A stretch of 64,000 nt of DNA. Origin: Sphingopyxis fribergensis. Lineage in GTDB: Bacteria; Pseudomonadota; Alphaproteobacteria; Sphingomonadales; Sphingomonadaceae. The stretch is taken from positions 4,378,501 to 4,442,500 of the forward strand of contig NZ_CP009122.1 in the NCBI RefSeq assembly GCF_000803645.1, given 5' to 3'. The notes below the pieces were generated by a model, which saw only the letters and a list, made by a program, of their open reading frames with translations, was not told where the DNA came from and made no database searches. Shown piece after piece: positions 17,151 through 25,594 of the stretch. A program made the position numbers and the translations under genes. Within the stretch, counting starts at the first letter, position 1. Each line of letters starts with the position of its first letter.

Positions 17151-17606
17151 TTAAGCGGCCTTCTTGTCCTCGATCGCCGGCGTGTTGCCGCCGATCGCGA
17201 TCTTGTGCGGCTTCATCGCCTCGGGCACTTCGCGCACCAGGTCGATCGCAAGCAGCCCGTCCGACAGATCGGCGCGTTCCACCCGCACGAAGTCGGCGAG
17301 CTGGAAGCGGCGTTCGAACGCGCGCGTCGCGATGCCGCTATACAGGAGCTGGCGCCCCTCGCCTTCGGCGGCCGGCGCCTTGCGCCCGCTGACGGTCAGC
17401 ATATTCTGCTGCGCGGTGATGTCGATCTCGTCGGACTTGAAACCTGCGACCGCGACGGTGATGCGAAAATGGTCGTCGGCGAGTTTTTCGATGTCGAAGG
17501 GCGGATAATTTTCGGCGCCCGAACCGCTCGTTTCGAGGAAATCGAACAGGCGGTCGAAACCGACGGTCGAACGGCGATAGGGGGTCCAGTCGAAACTGTT
17601 ACGCAT
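17151..17606 (-). CDS. Hsp20/alpha-crystallin small heat-shock protein (IbpA-like)
   Basis: ATP-independent holdase chaperone of 151 residues. It begins [21 protein letters not shown], as in the IbpA class, and carries the alpha-crystallin domain (about 38-125: [20 protein letters not shown] through [12 protein letters not shown]) and a short C-terminal tail. It is preceded by an SD-sequestering hairpin touching the start codon and by a heat-shock-type promoter about 90-120 bases upstream, consistent with dual sigma-32 and RNA-thermometer control. Confidence 0.94.
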   Translation of the reverse strand: MRNSFDWTPYRRSTVGFDRLFDFLETSGSGAENYPPFDIEKLADDHFRITVAVAGFKSDEIDITAQQNMLTVSGRKAPAAEGEGRQLLYSGIATRAFERRFQLADFVRVERADLSDGLLAIDLVREVPEAMKPHKIAIGGNTPAIEDKKAA

Positions 17607-17636
17607 GACTCTTTCTTCCTTTCAAAAAGCGAAGTC
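17607..17636 (-). promoter_or_regulatory. Candidate ROSE-like RNA thermometer hairpin in the hsp20 leader
   Basis: The 30 bases directly before the hsp20 ATG can fold with GACT pairing AGTC at the base, a small internal loop, and CTTTTT pairing the Shine-Dalgarno GGAAG. The left arm contains TCGCT, which fits the ROSE motif U(U/C)GCU. The leader upstream (17637-17695) is GC-rich and foldable, and its total length is about right for ROSE elements. Confidence 0.6.
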
Positions 17637-17696
17637 AGGGACCGCGGCCGGTGCCGCGATCGCCGCCCGGCCCCGTGTCGGCGGCCGGATGAGGCA

Positions 17697-17725
17697 AATC
17701 TGGGTGCAGCTGAAACCATTTCAAG
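17697..17725 (-). promoter_or_regulatory. Candidate RpoH (sigma-32) promoter for hsp20
   Basis: The minus strand reads CTTGAAA, a 14-base spacer, then CCCAGATT. This resembles the heat-shock consensus CTTGAAA / CCCCATNT, with a one-base deviation in the -10. It would give an hsp20 leader of roughly 85-90 bases. Confidence 0.6.
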
Positions 17726-17793
17726 AGGGGCGTTGGCCTTATGTAAAAACCCGCGCTAAAGGGCGGCACATCTCTCCAACCGAAGGATCCGAA

Positions 17794-18480
17794 ATGCCCC
17801 AGCTCATCCTCATCCGTCACGGCCAGTCGCAGTGGAATCTCGAAAACCGCTTCACCGGCTGGTGGGATGTCGATGTGACCGAAAAAGGCGTTGCCGAAGC
17901 GATCGCCGCGGGCGAATTGATGAAGGCCAAGGGCATCGCGCCCGACACTTGCTTCACCTCGGTCCAGTCGCGCGCGATCAAGACGCTGAACCTCGCGCTC
18001 GAAGCTATGGGCAGGTTGTGGCTCCCCGTCACCAAGGACTGGCGCCTCAATGAGCGCCACTATGGCGGCCTCACCGGGCTCGACAAGGCCGAGACTGCGG
18101 CAAAGCATGGCGAGGATCAGGTCAAGATCTGGCGCCGCAGCTTCGACATCCCGCCGCCGCCGCTCGAAGCCGGCTCACCGTGGGACCTGTCGACCGATCC
18201 GCGCTACGCCGGCATCGCCATCCCCTCGGCCGAAAGCCTGAAAGACACCATCGAGCGCGTGCTGCCCTATTATGAAGCCGCGATTGTGCCCGAACTCGCT
18301 GCCGGAAAGACGGTGCTGATTTCGGCGCATGGCAACAGCCTGCGCGCGCTCGTCAAGCATCTCTCGGGCATTTCGGACGCCGACATCACTGGCCTCGAAA
18401 TCCCGACCGGCCAGCCGATCGTTTATGAGCTGAATGACGATCTCAGCGCACGCGAGCGTTATTATCTGAGCGAAAAATAA
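17794..18480 (+). CDS. gpmA: 2,3-bisphosphoglycerate-dependent phosphoglycerate mutase
   Basis: Glycolytic interconversion of 3- and 2-phosphoglycerate. The 228 residues start [15 protein letters not shown] with the RHG phospho-His motif (His9). [24 protein letters not shown] and the second catalytic His in [11 protein letters not shown] are all present. Start at 17794 gives the canonical N-terminus; the longer frame runs into the hsp20 leader. It is divergent from hsp20, and a paired repeat follows its stop by seven bases. Confidence 0.97.
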   Translation: MPQLILIRHGQSQWNLENRFTGWWDVDVTEKGVAEAIAAGELMKAKGIAPDTCFTSVQSRAIKTLNLALEAMGRLWLPVTKDWRLNERHYGGLTGLDKAETAAKHGEDQVKIWRRSFDIPPPPLEAGSPWDLSTDPRYAGIAIPSAESLKDTIERVLPYYEAAIVPELAAGKTVLISAHGNSLRALVKHLSGISDADITGLEIPTGQPIVYELNDDLSARERYYLSEK

Positions 18481-18487
18481 TAAACCT

Positions 18488-18571
18488 CGTCATTGCGAGG
18501 AGCGCAGCGACGCGGCAATCCAGGGGCGGAGCAAGACCGCTTTGGATTGCTTCGCTTCGCTCGCAATGACG
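18488..18571. repeat. Paired inverted intergenic repeat (CGTCATTGCGAG type)
   Basis: Left arm begins CGTCATTGCGAG at 18488; the right arm is its inverted copy ending at 18571 (CTCGCAATGACG). Each arm contains ATTGC...GCAAT, so each can also fold alone. A degenerate copy of the same family is at 26907-26978. It separates gpmA from the TonB-receptor remnant. Confidence 0.8.
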
Positions 18572-18585
18572 AAGACAAGGTCGCC

Positions 18586-19125
18586 TTAAAGCGTCCCCGT
18601 CACCGTAAGCTGGAAAAATCGCCCGAACTTGCGCGATCGATTTTCGCTGAACGCCACCCGCCCATCGCGCCGGTCGACGAATACCGTGCGGTTGAACCCG
18701 TCCTTCATCGCCGCAAGATTGCGATAAGACAGCTTCATCGTGAAGCCCGCGACATTCTTGTGCTCGACAAAGGCGGTGACGAACGGCCCGTCGGCATATT
18801 CCTTCTCGATCGCGCCGAGCCGCAAATTCGGGCTATAATGCTCGTCGAAATATCCCCCGCCGCACGCCAGATTGGTGCGCGGAATATCGTGGCGCAGGCT
18901 CAGGTCGACCACATAGCCGTTCGCGGTGGTCTGCGCGAGCGTCGCCGACAGGCGCGGCTGGCCGGCGTTGTAGCGGCCGAACTCGTCGCGCACGAACAAC
19001 AGGTCCCCATTGCCGTCGAACCGCTGTTCGGGTCCCCAATGCCTCTGACGCCGCGCCTCGTTCTTCAGGCTCAGCGTCACATTCGTCCCGCCGATCTTGC
19101 TGGACGTATGAAAAACGGCCGACAT
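18586..19125 (-). pseudogene. C-terminal fragment of a TonB-dependent outer-membrane receptor
   Basis: A 179-codon frame has alternating beta-strand patterns typical of the last barrel strands of TonB-dependent receptors (TNVTLSLKNEARRQ, GRYNAGQPRLSATLAQ, VAGFTMKLSYRNLAAMKDG and the end GRFFQLTVTGTL). Signal peptide, plug domain and most of the barrel (usually 600-900 residues in total) are missing, and an in-frame stop lies a few codons before the ATG. It is best read as the remnant of a deleted receptor gene. A small independent protein is less likely. Confidence 0.62.
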
Positions 19126-19170
19126 AATTCCCCGGGGTGGCCGCTATCGAAACAAAGGCAGCTCTCAATC

Positions 19171-19183
19171 GCGAATAGTTCGC
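19171..19183. promoter_or_regulatory. Short palindrome in the receptor-remnant / DUF3857 gap
   Basis: GCGAATAGTTCGC has perfect five-base arms (GCGAA/TTCGC) around TAG. It lies about 45 bases upstream of the receptor remnant on its 5' side and may be a leftover operator. No known consensus is matched. Confidence 0.35.
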
Positions 19184-19303
19184 AATAATTCTCCAGCTCA
19201 TATTGTCTACCAACGGCTGGTGTCATTCGACGAGGGTCTGGCGAAGGGCTTTGATCCCGCTTTTGGCAGCCGCCTTGGCTCTAGACTTGCATCGCGGCGA
19301 ATT

Positions 19304-19320
19304 CGCGACATTATGTCGCG
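19304..19320. promoter_or_regulatory. Palindromic operator candidate upstream of the DUF3857 gene
   Basis: CGCGACATTATGTCGCG has perfect seven-base arms around TTA. It ends 18 bases before the GTG start at 19339 and overlaps the region where a promoter -10 or ribosome-binding site is expected. A second palindrome, GCGAATTCGC, abuts it at 19297-19306. Confidence 0.45.
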
Positions 19321-19338
19321 CAGCTACGGGGGTTTTTA

Positions 19339-21372
19339 GTGCGCATTCCAGTTTCGATATTCGTGGCGGCCGTGCTTGCGCACGCGCCGGTTCATGCCGA
19401 AGACAATCAGATTCAGCGCGGCCCGGTGCCGGACTGGGTGGTTCCGTCCGACCTGATGCCGGTTCCGGGCGACGCCAGCGGGATGTTTTTCGTGCGGCGT
19501 CAGGATGCGGTCATTCATCTCGACGAACAGGGGCAGGCGCAATATTTCGGTTATCGGATCCGAATTCTCCATCCGAACGCGTTGCAGATCGGAAATGTCT
19601 CGACCGCCTGGAATCCCGCATCGGGGCCCCCCGTGGTGCATCTGGTCAAGGTTCACCGGGGCGACGAGACGATCGATGTCCTCGAAAAGACATCGTTCGA
19701 CATCCTGCGCCGCGAGGATCAACTCGAGGCGGCGAAACTCGACGGCGTACTTACCGCAGTGCTCCGCGTGCCCGATCTGCGCGTCGGCGACGAGCTTGAG
19801 GTCGGGCTGACGACGCGGTCGAGCGACCCCACGCTTGGAACGAATGACTCGGGCCTTCTTTTCCTCGCGGCAAGCCCCGCGCCCGGCCGCTACCGGTTGG
19901 GGCTGAGCTGGGACAAGGGGCTGAAGCCGACGGTCAGGATGACCCCCGACATGACGGCGATCGGTGTATCGCGCGATGGCGGGATCGATTTCCGGTTCGA
20001 CAATCCGGCGCTGTTGACGCCGCCGAAAGACGCTCCGGCGCGCTATCAATGGCAGCGGATCGTCGAATATACCGACTTCGCCGACTGGGCCACGATCTCG
20101 CGGCTTTTCGCCCCGCTGTACGCAAAGGCCGCGGCGATCGCCGACGGTTCGTCGCTCGACAAGGAAGCGCAGCGCATCGCCGCGGGGCACGCGAAGCCGC
20201 TCGACCGGGCCAACGCCGCGCTGAAACTGGTGCAACAGGATGTGCGCTACATCTATGTCGGGCTGGGCAGCGGCAATCTGACCCCCGCCACCGCCGAGGA
20301 AACATGGCAGCGGCGTTATGGCGACTGCAAGGGCAAGACGGCGCTGCTGCTGGGATTGCTCGGCAAGCTCGGGATCGACGCCGAAGCCGTCCTTGCCAAC
20401 AACAGCGGCGCCGACGACGGCCTCGACGAACGCCTGCCCAATCCGGGGATGTTCGACCATGTGCTGGTACGGGCAAAGATCGACGGCGCTGCCTACTGGC
20501 TCGACGGCACGCTTCCGCCGGTCGTTCCGTCCGCTGCTACCCCGGCGATTCCCTACCGATGGGTCCTGCCGGTGACGGCGAAGGGCGGCGCGCTTCAGAA
20601 ACTCGATTGGCGGATGGCCAGCAAGCCGAACGAAATCACCCTCTATGAAATCGACGCGCGCGCGGGCTTCGACCGGCCGGCGCGGGTGACGAACACCACC
20701 ATCGTCCGCGGCATCCCGGGGCTGCAGCAGCAGGTCGAGCTGTCCGGATTGACCGCCGATCAGTTGCGCGACGGCATGCGCCAGCAGCTGGTCGGCGGAA
20801 CGTGGGACAGCGTCGACGATGTCAAATGGCGCTACGATCAAAAGGCCGAGGCCAGCATCCTTACCATCACCGGCAAATGGACGGTCGATTGGGACGACGA
20901 CGGGGACGGCGACAAATCCTATGCGCTGCCCGGCGGTGGTTTCAGCCCGCCCGAAAAACGCGGGCGCGCTGCGGACCAGAATCAGGATCTGCCTTATTAC
21001 AGCGCGCCCGAATTCGACTGCCGGGTAACGACGTTGCGGCTGCCGGCGAAGACGAATGCGGCGAATTGGTCGTTCAAATCGGGCTACGACACACGCATTT
21101 TCGGAAAAAATCATTATCGCGCTTTCGACCTTCGCGACGGATCGATCCGCATGGTCCGCGGCCTGCGGGTCGAACAGCCCGAAATCGACGCGGTCAGCGC
21201 ACGGCGCGACAATGGCCGGATTGCCGGTTTCGACAACAGCATGGCATGGGTGTCCTATAAGCCCGACGTGGCAAAGCCGATAGATCCCGACGGCAAGGTC
21301 GTGCCCGCCACCTACGAGATCGACTGGACCGCCGATACCGTCCCGTGCCTTTCGCCCGCCACGATGCGCTGA
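19339..21372 (+). CDS. Secreted DUF3857 / transglutaminase-like protein
   Basis: Protein of 677 residues with a signal peptide (cleavage near VHAED), an N-terminal DUF3857 domain (about 25-190) and a transglutaminase-like core. The core has Cys330 in RYGDCKGKT, His in MFDHVLVRA and Asp in YWLDGTLPP as a Cys-His-Asp triad. The C-terminal part is a beta-rich DUF3858-like region. Substrate is unknown; the location is periplasm or cell surface. GTG start at 19339 leads straight into the signal peptide. The gene stands alone downstream of two palindromes and is convergent with dapD. Confidence 0.85.
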   Translation: MRIPVSIFVAAVLAHAPVHAEDNQIQRGPVPDWVVPSDLMPVPGDASGMFFVRRQDAVIHLDEQGQAQYFGYRIRILHPNALQIGNVSTAWNPASGPPVVHLVKVHRGDETIDVLEKTSFDILRREDQLEAAKLDGVLTAVLRVPDLRVGDELEVGLTTRSSDPTLGTNDSGLLFLAASPAPGRYRLGLSWDKGLKPTVRMTPDMTAIGVSRDGGIDFRFDNPALLTPPKDAPARYQWQRIVEYTDFADWATISRLFAPLYAKAAAIADGSSLDKEAQRIAAGHAKPLDRANAALKLVQQDVRYIYVGLGSGNLTPATAEETWQRRYGDCKGKTALLLGLLGKLGIDAEAVLANNSGADDGLDERLPNPGMFDHVLVRAKIDGAAYWLDGTLPPVVPSAATPAIPYRWVLPVTAKGGALQKLDWRMASKPNEITLYEIDARAGFDRPARVTNTTIVRGIPGLQQQVELSGLTADQLRDGMRQQLVGGTWDSVDDVKWRYDQKAEASILTITGKWTVDWDDDGDGDKSYALPGGGFSPPEKRGRAADQNQDLPYYSAPEFDCRVTTLRLPAKTNAANWSFKSGYDTRIFGKNHYRAFDLRDGSIRMVRGLRVEQPEIDAVSARRDNGRIAGFDNSMAWVSYKPDVAKPIDPDGKVVPATYEIDWTADTVPCLSPATMR

Positions 21373-21390
21373 CCCCGGCGCGGGCGGCGA

Positions 21391-22233
21391 TCAGTCGCGC
21401 AGCAGCTCGTTGATCCCGGTCTTCGCGCGCGTCTGCGCATCGACGCGCTTGACGATCACCGCGCAATAGAGCGACGGCCCCGGTGTCCCGTCGGGCAAAG
21501 GCTTGCCCGGCAAAGCCCCCGGCACGACGACCGAATAGGCCGGCACTTCGCCGATGAAGATTTCGCCCGTCGCGCGGTCGACGATCTTGGTCGACGCGCC
21601 AAGGTAGACGCCCATCGACAGCACCGCGCCCTCGCGCACGATGACGCCCTCGGCAACTTCGGCGCGCGCGCCGATGAAGGCGCCGTCCTCGATCACCACC
21701 GGCCCGGCCTGCAGCGGTTCGAGCACGCCGCCGATCCCCGCGCCGCCCGACAGATGGACGTTCGCACCGATCTGCGCGCAGCTGCCGACGGTCGCCCAGG
21801 CGTCGACCATCGACCCCTCGCCGACATAGGCGCCGATATTGACGAAGCTCGGTAACAGGACGGCGCCCTTGCTGATGAATGCGCCGCGGCGGACGATCGA
21901 TCCCGGGACCGCGCGGAAGCCCGCATCGCGAAAGCGGTTCTCGCCCCATCCGGCGAATTTCGACGGCACCTTGTCCCACCAGCGCGCGCCGCCGGGGCCG
22001 CCTTCGATGAGTTCCATGTCGCTCAGGCGGAACGACAGCAGCACCGCTTTCTTCAGCCACTGGTTGACCTGCCAGGTGCCGCCGGCGTCACGCTCGGCGA
22101 CGCGATAGCTGCCGTCGTCGAGCCCTGCGATCGCGGTCTCGACCGCATCGCGCACGGCACCCTCGGTCGTCAGTCCCAGCGTCTCGCGTGCGTCCCATGC
22201 GGCTTCGATCGTCGATTGCAGGTCGGTGGTCAT
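21391..22233 (-). CDS. dapD: 2,3,4,5-tetrahydropyridine-2,6-dicarboxylate N-succinyltransferase
   Basis: Succinylase step of the diaminopimelate/lysine pathway. It has a helical N-terminal domain and then a left-handed beta-helix of hexapeptide repeats (from about residue 100, [20 protein letters not shown] onward), ending with [21 protein letters not shown]. The 280 residues are typical. Start at 22233 ([13 protein letters not shown]) sits in the ATGA overlap with the HAD gene; an ATG four codons upstream lies inside that gene. Confidence 0.96.
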   Translation of the reverse strand: MTTDLQSTIEAAWDARETLGLTTEGAVRDAVETAIAGLDDGSYRVAERDAGGTWQVNQWLKKAVLLSFRLSDMELIEGGPGGARWWDKVPSKFAGWGENRFRDAGFRAVPGSIVRRGAFISKGAVLLPSFVNIGAYVGEGSMVDAWATVGSCAQIGANVHLSGGAGIGGVLEPLQAGPVVIEDGAFIGARAEVAEGVIVREGAVLSMGVYLGASTKIVDRATGEIFIGEVPAYSVVVPGALPGKPLPDGTPGPSLYCAVIVKRVDAQTRAKTGINELLRD

Positions 22234-22919
22234 GAAATTCCCCATGGTAAAGGCAATGAATCGAGCCAGTCGGCGATGTCGTTGACGTGGAAATCGACCT
22301 GGTCCGGCAGGTGGCCCCGATGACCGCTTTCGCTGCCATTGTCCAGCCAGACCGTCGTCATCCCCAGCGCTTTGGCGGGGGTCAGATTGCGCGCCATATC
22401 CTCGACGAAAACGCTCTTCGCCGGATCGACTTTCAGATGTGAAATCATCATTGCATAGGCTTCCGGATCGGGCTTCGGCGTATAGCGCGTAACCCGAATG
22501 TCGCAGATGCCGTCGAACATGTCGGCGATCCCGCGCGCGTCGAGCACGCGCGCCGCATAATCGGCATCGGCGTTGGTGAAGATCAGCTTGCGTCCCGGCA
22601 GGCGCTCGAGCCCGGCGCGCAGCCGCGCATCGACGCTCAGCCGATCGAGCGCGATGTCGTGAACATCGATCAGGAAATTCTCCGGATCGATGCCATGGTG
22701 GCGCATCAGCCCCGACATCGTCGTGCCATGGTTGTGGAAATATTGCTTTTGCACCCGCCGAGCTTCGACCGCATCGACGTTCAAGAGGCGCATGATGAAG
22801 GCGCCCATACGCTCGTCGATCAGGTCGAACAGCTTCGCCGACGGCGCATAGAGCGTGTTGTCGAGATCGAAGATCCAGCTATCGATATGGTCGAGCGGGG
22901 CGGGCATGCCGGGCCGCAT
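22230..22919 (-). CDS. HAD-superfamily pyrimidine 5'-nucleotidase
   Basis: Phosphatase of 229 residues. HAD motif [10 protein letters not shown] gives Asp nucleophile and acid, motif II is IFTNADADY, the conserved Lys lies in [10 protein letters not shown], and motif IV is FVEDMARNL. This matches the Sdt1/YjjG-like subfamily acting on nucleoside monophosphates or small phosphates. Start at 22919, with 22907 as an alternative; upstream in-frame sequence is repeat DNA, not coding. The four-base overlap with dapD indicates an operon. Confidence 0.9.
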   Translation of the reverse strand: MRPGMPAPLDHIDSWIFDLDNTLYAPSAKLFDLIDERMGAFIMRLLNVDAVEARRVQKQYFHNHGTTMSGLMRHHGIDPENFLIDVHDIALDRLSVDARLRAGLERLPGRKLIFTNADADYAARVLDARGIADMFDGICDIRVTRYTPKPDPEAYAMMISHLKVDPAKSVFVEDMARNLTPAKALGMTTVWLDNGSESGHRGHLPDQVDFHVNDIADWLDSLPLPWGIS

Positions 22920-22946
22920 AAAGGCTGGGGTGCGTGGGGGCAAGGC

Positions 22947-23094
22947 GTCCAAATCCTCCCTGTGGCGAAGCCATGGGGAGGTGGCAGTCGCGTTAGCGAC
23001 TGACGGAGGGGCGATGGCGCGACGTCGCCGCCCCTCCACCACCGCCTGCGGCGGCGGTCCCCCTCCCCATCGCTTCGCGACAGGGAGGATCGGT
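22947..23094. repeat. Composite inverted intergenic repeat, about 148 bases
   Basis: The outer arms read AATCCTCCCTGTGGCGAAGC at the left and the inverted, slightly diverged GCTTCGCGACAGGGAGGAT at the right. Inside are further palindromes: GTCGCGTTAGCGAC, GGCGCGACGTCGCC and GCCGCAGGCGG-like segments. The whole could form a long branched cruciform or RNA structure. It lies between the divergent HAD and subtilase genes and pre-empts much of their shared promoter space. Confidence 0.8.
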
Positions 23095-23167
23095 TAACCG
23101 CATGATGCTACCCCTCCCTCCTCCGCCGCGCTAAAAGGCGGACATCTGGGCAAAAGGGGGTACGGCA

Positions 23168-25552
23168 GTGGCCGACGCGAACCGACGCAGCAGCATCCGG
23201 CGGGTGACCGGGCGGCCTTTGCCCATGCTGCTCTCGCTCGCCGCGCTGTCGCTCACCGCATGCGGCGGCGGTGGCAGCACCGCCCGCCCCTCGCCGACTC
23301 CCGCCCCGCCGTCCGCCCCAACACCCACGCCTACCCCGACTCCGACGCCCACCCCGACCCCGCCCCCGACCGGCAATTTCAACACCGCCGAAACGCGCAG
23401 GTCCGACGGGGTCAATTTTCACGGCGCGGTCACCGCCTATCAGGCCGGCGCGACGGGTCAGGCCATATTGGCGGGCGTGATCGACGACGGGATCGATCAG
23501 GACAGCCCCGAATTCGCGGGGCGCATCTCGTCGCAATCGATCGACCTTGCCGGATCGCGCGGCATCAATGGCGAGGGCACGCACGGCACCAACGTCGCGC
23601 AGGTGCTGCTTGGCGGAAAAAATGACGCGGGCACCTTCGGCATCGCGTTCAACGCCAATCTGCTTGTGCTGCGCGCCGACCGGCCGGGCAGCTGCGCGAC
23701 CGAGGATCCGACCAACGACGAAAGCGGCTGCCGCTTTCCCGAAACCGCGATCGCGGCGGGGCTCGACCGCGCGGTCAGTGCGGGCGCGCGCGTCGTTAAC
23801 ATCTCGCTCGGCGGCGAAGACCCGCCCGGCGCGACCTTGCGCGCCGCGGTCTCGCGGGCGACCGCGGCCGGGATCATCGTCATCATCTCGGCGGGGAACG
23901 AGGGCGACACGAACGCGAACGGCAACGATCCGAACAACCCCGATCGCTTCGCGCAGGGCATGCGCGACGCCGGCGGCGGGCTGGTCGTCATCGCCGGATC
24001 GGTCGACGAAAATCGCGCGATCTCGGACTTCAGTAATCGCGCGGGCGTTTACGTCGGTTCCTATCTGACCGCGCTCGGCGAAGGCGTGTGCTGCGCTTAT
24101 GAAAATGGTGCGCTCAAGACCGAGGGCAATTTCGTCTTCGTGCTCAACGGCACCAGCTTCGCGGCGCCGCAAGTCGCGGGCGCGGTTGCGCTGGTCGCGC
24201 AGGCGTTTCCGAACCTGTCGAGCCAGCAGATCGTCTCGCTTCTCTACCAATCGGCGCGCGATGCGGGTGCGGCGGGCGACGATGCAATCTACGGACAGGG
24301 TATCCTCGACATTGCGCGCGCCTTTCAGCCGATGGGCGCGACATCGCTCGCGGGCACCTCGACCGCGGTCGCGCTCGATGCGCCGCTCGGCATTCTTGGC
24401 GGCCCGATGGGCGATGCGGGCGGGGCCGGAACGATGGGCCTCGTCACCGACGGCTTCGGCCGCGCCTTCAATGTCGATTTCGGCGGCGCGCTCGGCCAGC
24501 GCCGCCCCGACTTCAAACTGTCGGGCGCGATCGGCGGGCTCGTCCGCCAGCAGAGCGCGGCGAACTCGTCGCTCGCACTCTCGCTCGTGACCGCGCCGGG
24601 CACGGGCGGGTCCGACGCGCTCGCCGGCCTCTCCTTTCACGACGGGCAGCGCGCGCGCACCCTTGCCGCCTCGGTGATGACGCGGCTCGACGCGCGCACG
24701 CGCATCGGCTTTACGGCCGGACGCGGCGCCGGCGGCCTGCTCGCGGGTGAGCGCGGCGAAAGCGGCCATGCGATGCTGATCGGCGATGCCGCGCATGAGG
24801 GCCTCGGCTTTGCCGCCAGCCCCGGAATCGGCACGATAATCCGGCATAATATCGTTAATAATCAATATATTAATATTATATTGGAGAATGGCTGGGTTTC
24901 GGGCTCGCGCTGGCAGGACGACCCCCTCCTCCGCTACCGATCGGGCCACGACAGCCGCTACCAGCGCGTTGGCGCTGCGTGGGACGGCCGCTTCGGTCCG
25001 GTCCGCACCGCGCTCGGTGCTAGCTGGCTGCGCGAATCGGACAGCCTCCTCGGCGCCCGCCTCGGCCCGATGTTCGCCGCCGGCGGCGCGACCAGCCTCG
25101 TCGGCGACGCCAGCTTCATCCTCGATATGCGCGATGATTGGCAAATTGCGGCCGCCTGGCGCCAGATGTGGACGCGCCCCGACAGCCAGGGCTTGATCGC
25201 GGGCGGCGCGCTCTGGTCGACCGCCTTTTCGTTCGACGTCGCGAAGGCCAATCTGGTGCGACCGGGCGACCGCGCCGCGCTCCGCTTCGCGCAGCCGCTC
25301 CGCGTCGCGCGGGGCGGGATCGACCTGATGCTCCCCGTCGCGCACGATTATGCGAGCGGCCGCACCGACTTCGGCCGCCGCACCTATAACCTCGCTCCCA
25401 CCGGGCGCGAACTGGTAGTCGAGGCGAGCTATGCGCTGGCGCTTTTCGGCGGCGATCTGATCGCCAACACATGGTGGCGGCAGGACCCCGGCCATATCGC
25501 CGCGATGCCCGATGACCGGGGCGCGGCGCTCCGCTTTACGATGGGCTTCTGA
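23168..25552 (+). CDS. Secreted S8 (subtilisin-like) serine protease with C-terminal beta-barrel-like domain
   Basis: Protein of 794 residues. The N-terminus is basic (RRSSIRRVTGR), then hydrophobic, with lipobox LTAC and Cys32. A Pro-Thr repeat linker (about 45-68) leads to the S8 domain with Asp106/107 (GVIDDGID), His139 (GEGTHGTN) and Ser330 (NGTSFAAP). The C-terminal 270 residues look like an outer-membrane beta-domain and end in FTMGF with a terminal Phe, as in autotransporters. GTG start is chosen; ATG at 23225 would lose the positive charges. An AT-rich patch breaks the composition at 24835-24888. It is probably a surface protease; lipoprotein and autotransporter features coexist. Confidence 0.9.
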   Translation: MADANRRSSIRRVTGRPLPMLLSLAALSLTACGGGGSTARPSPTPAPPSAPTPTPTPTPTPTPTPPPTGNFNTAETRRSDGVNFHGAVTAYQAGATGQAILAGVIDDGIDQDSPEFAGRISSQSIDLAGSRGINGEGTHGTNVAQVLLGGKNDAGTFGIAFNANLLVLRADRPGSCATEDPTNDESGCRFPETAIAAGLDRAVSAGARVVNISLGGEDPPGATLRAAVSRATAAGIIVIISAGNEGDTNANGNDPNNPDRFAQGMRDAGGGLVVIAGSVDENRAISDFSNRAGVYVGSYLTALGEGVCCAYENGALKTEGNFVFVLNGTSFAAPQVAGAVALVAQAFPNLSSQQIVSLLYQSARDAGAAGDDAIYGQGILDIARAFQPMGATSLAGTSTAVALDAPLGILGGPMGDAGGAGTMGLVTDGFGRAFNVDFGGALGQRRPDFKLSGAIGGLVRQQSAANSSLALSLVTAPGTGGSDALAGLSFHDGQRARTLAASVMTRLDARTRIGFTAGRGAGGLLAGERGESGHAMLIGDAAHEGLGFAASPGIGTIIRHNIVNNQYINIILENGWVSGSRWQDDPLLRYRSGHDSRYQRVGAAWDGRFGPVRTALGASWLRESDSLLGARLGPMFAAGGATSLVGDASFILDMRDDWQIAAAWRQMWTRPDSQGLIAGGALWSTAFSFDVAKANLVRPGDRAALRFAQPLRVARGGIDLMLPVAHDYASGRTDFGRRTYNLAPTGRELVVEASYALALFGGDLIANTWWRQDPGHIAAMPDDRGAALRFTMGF
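24835..24888. other. AT-rich patch inside the subtilase coding sequence
   Basis: About 54 bases with only about 20 percent G+C interrupt a gene that is otherwise very GC-rich. The frame stays open and encodes an Ile/Asn-rich stretch (RHNIVNNQYINIILENG) unlike the surrounding barrel sequence. It contains ATAATAT and ATATTAT in inverted orientation. It may be a small in-frame insertion or a local replacement. Confidence 0.7.
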
Positions 25553-25563
25553 TCGGCTTTAAC

Positions 25564-25589
25564 GATCCCCAAGATCAAATCAGGGGATC
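25564..25589 (+). promoter_or_regulatory. Hairpin covering the amidohydrolase ribosome-binding site
   Basis: GATCCCC and GGGGATC are perfect seven-base complements separated by 12 bases, and the right arm contains the purine-rich sequence nearest the ATG at 25595. No T tract follows, so translational control or mRNA stability is more likely than termination. Confidence 0.4.
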
Positions 25590-25594
25590 CCAAG

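Noticed and set aside
23108..25495. 795-codon minus-strand open frame opposite the subtilase gene
   Set aside because: The plus strand carries a full S8 catalytic triad. The antisense frame is Arg/Ala-rich without domains and begins in repeat DNA.
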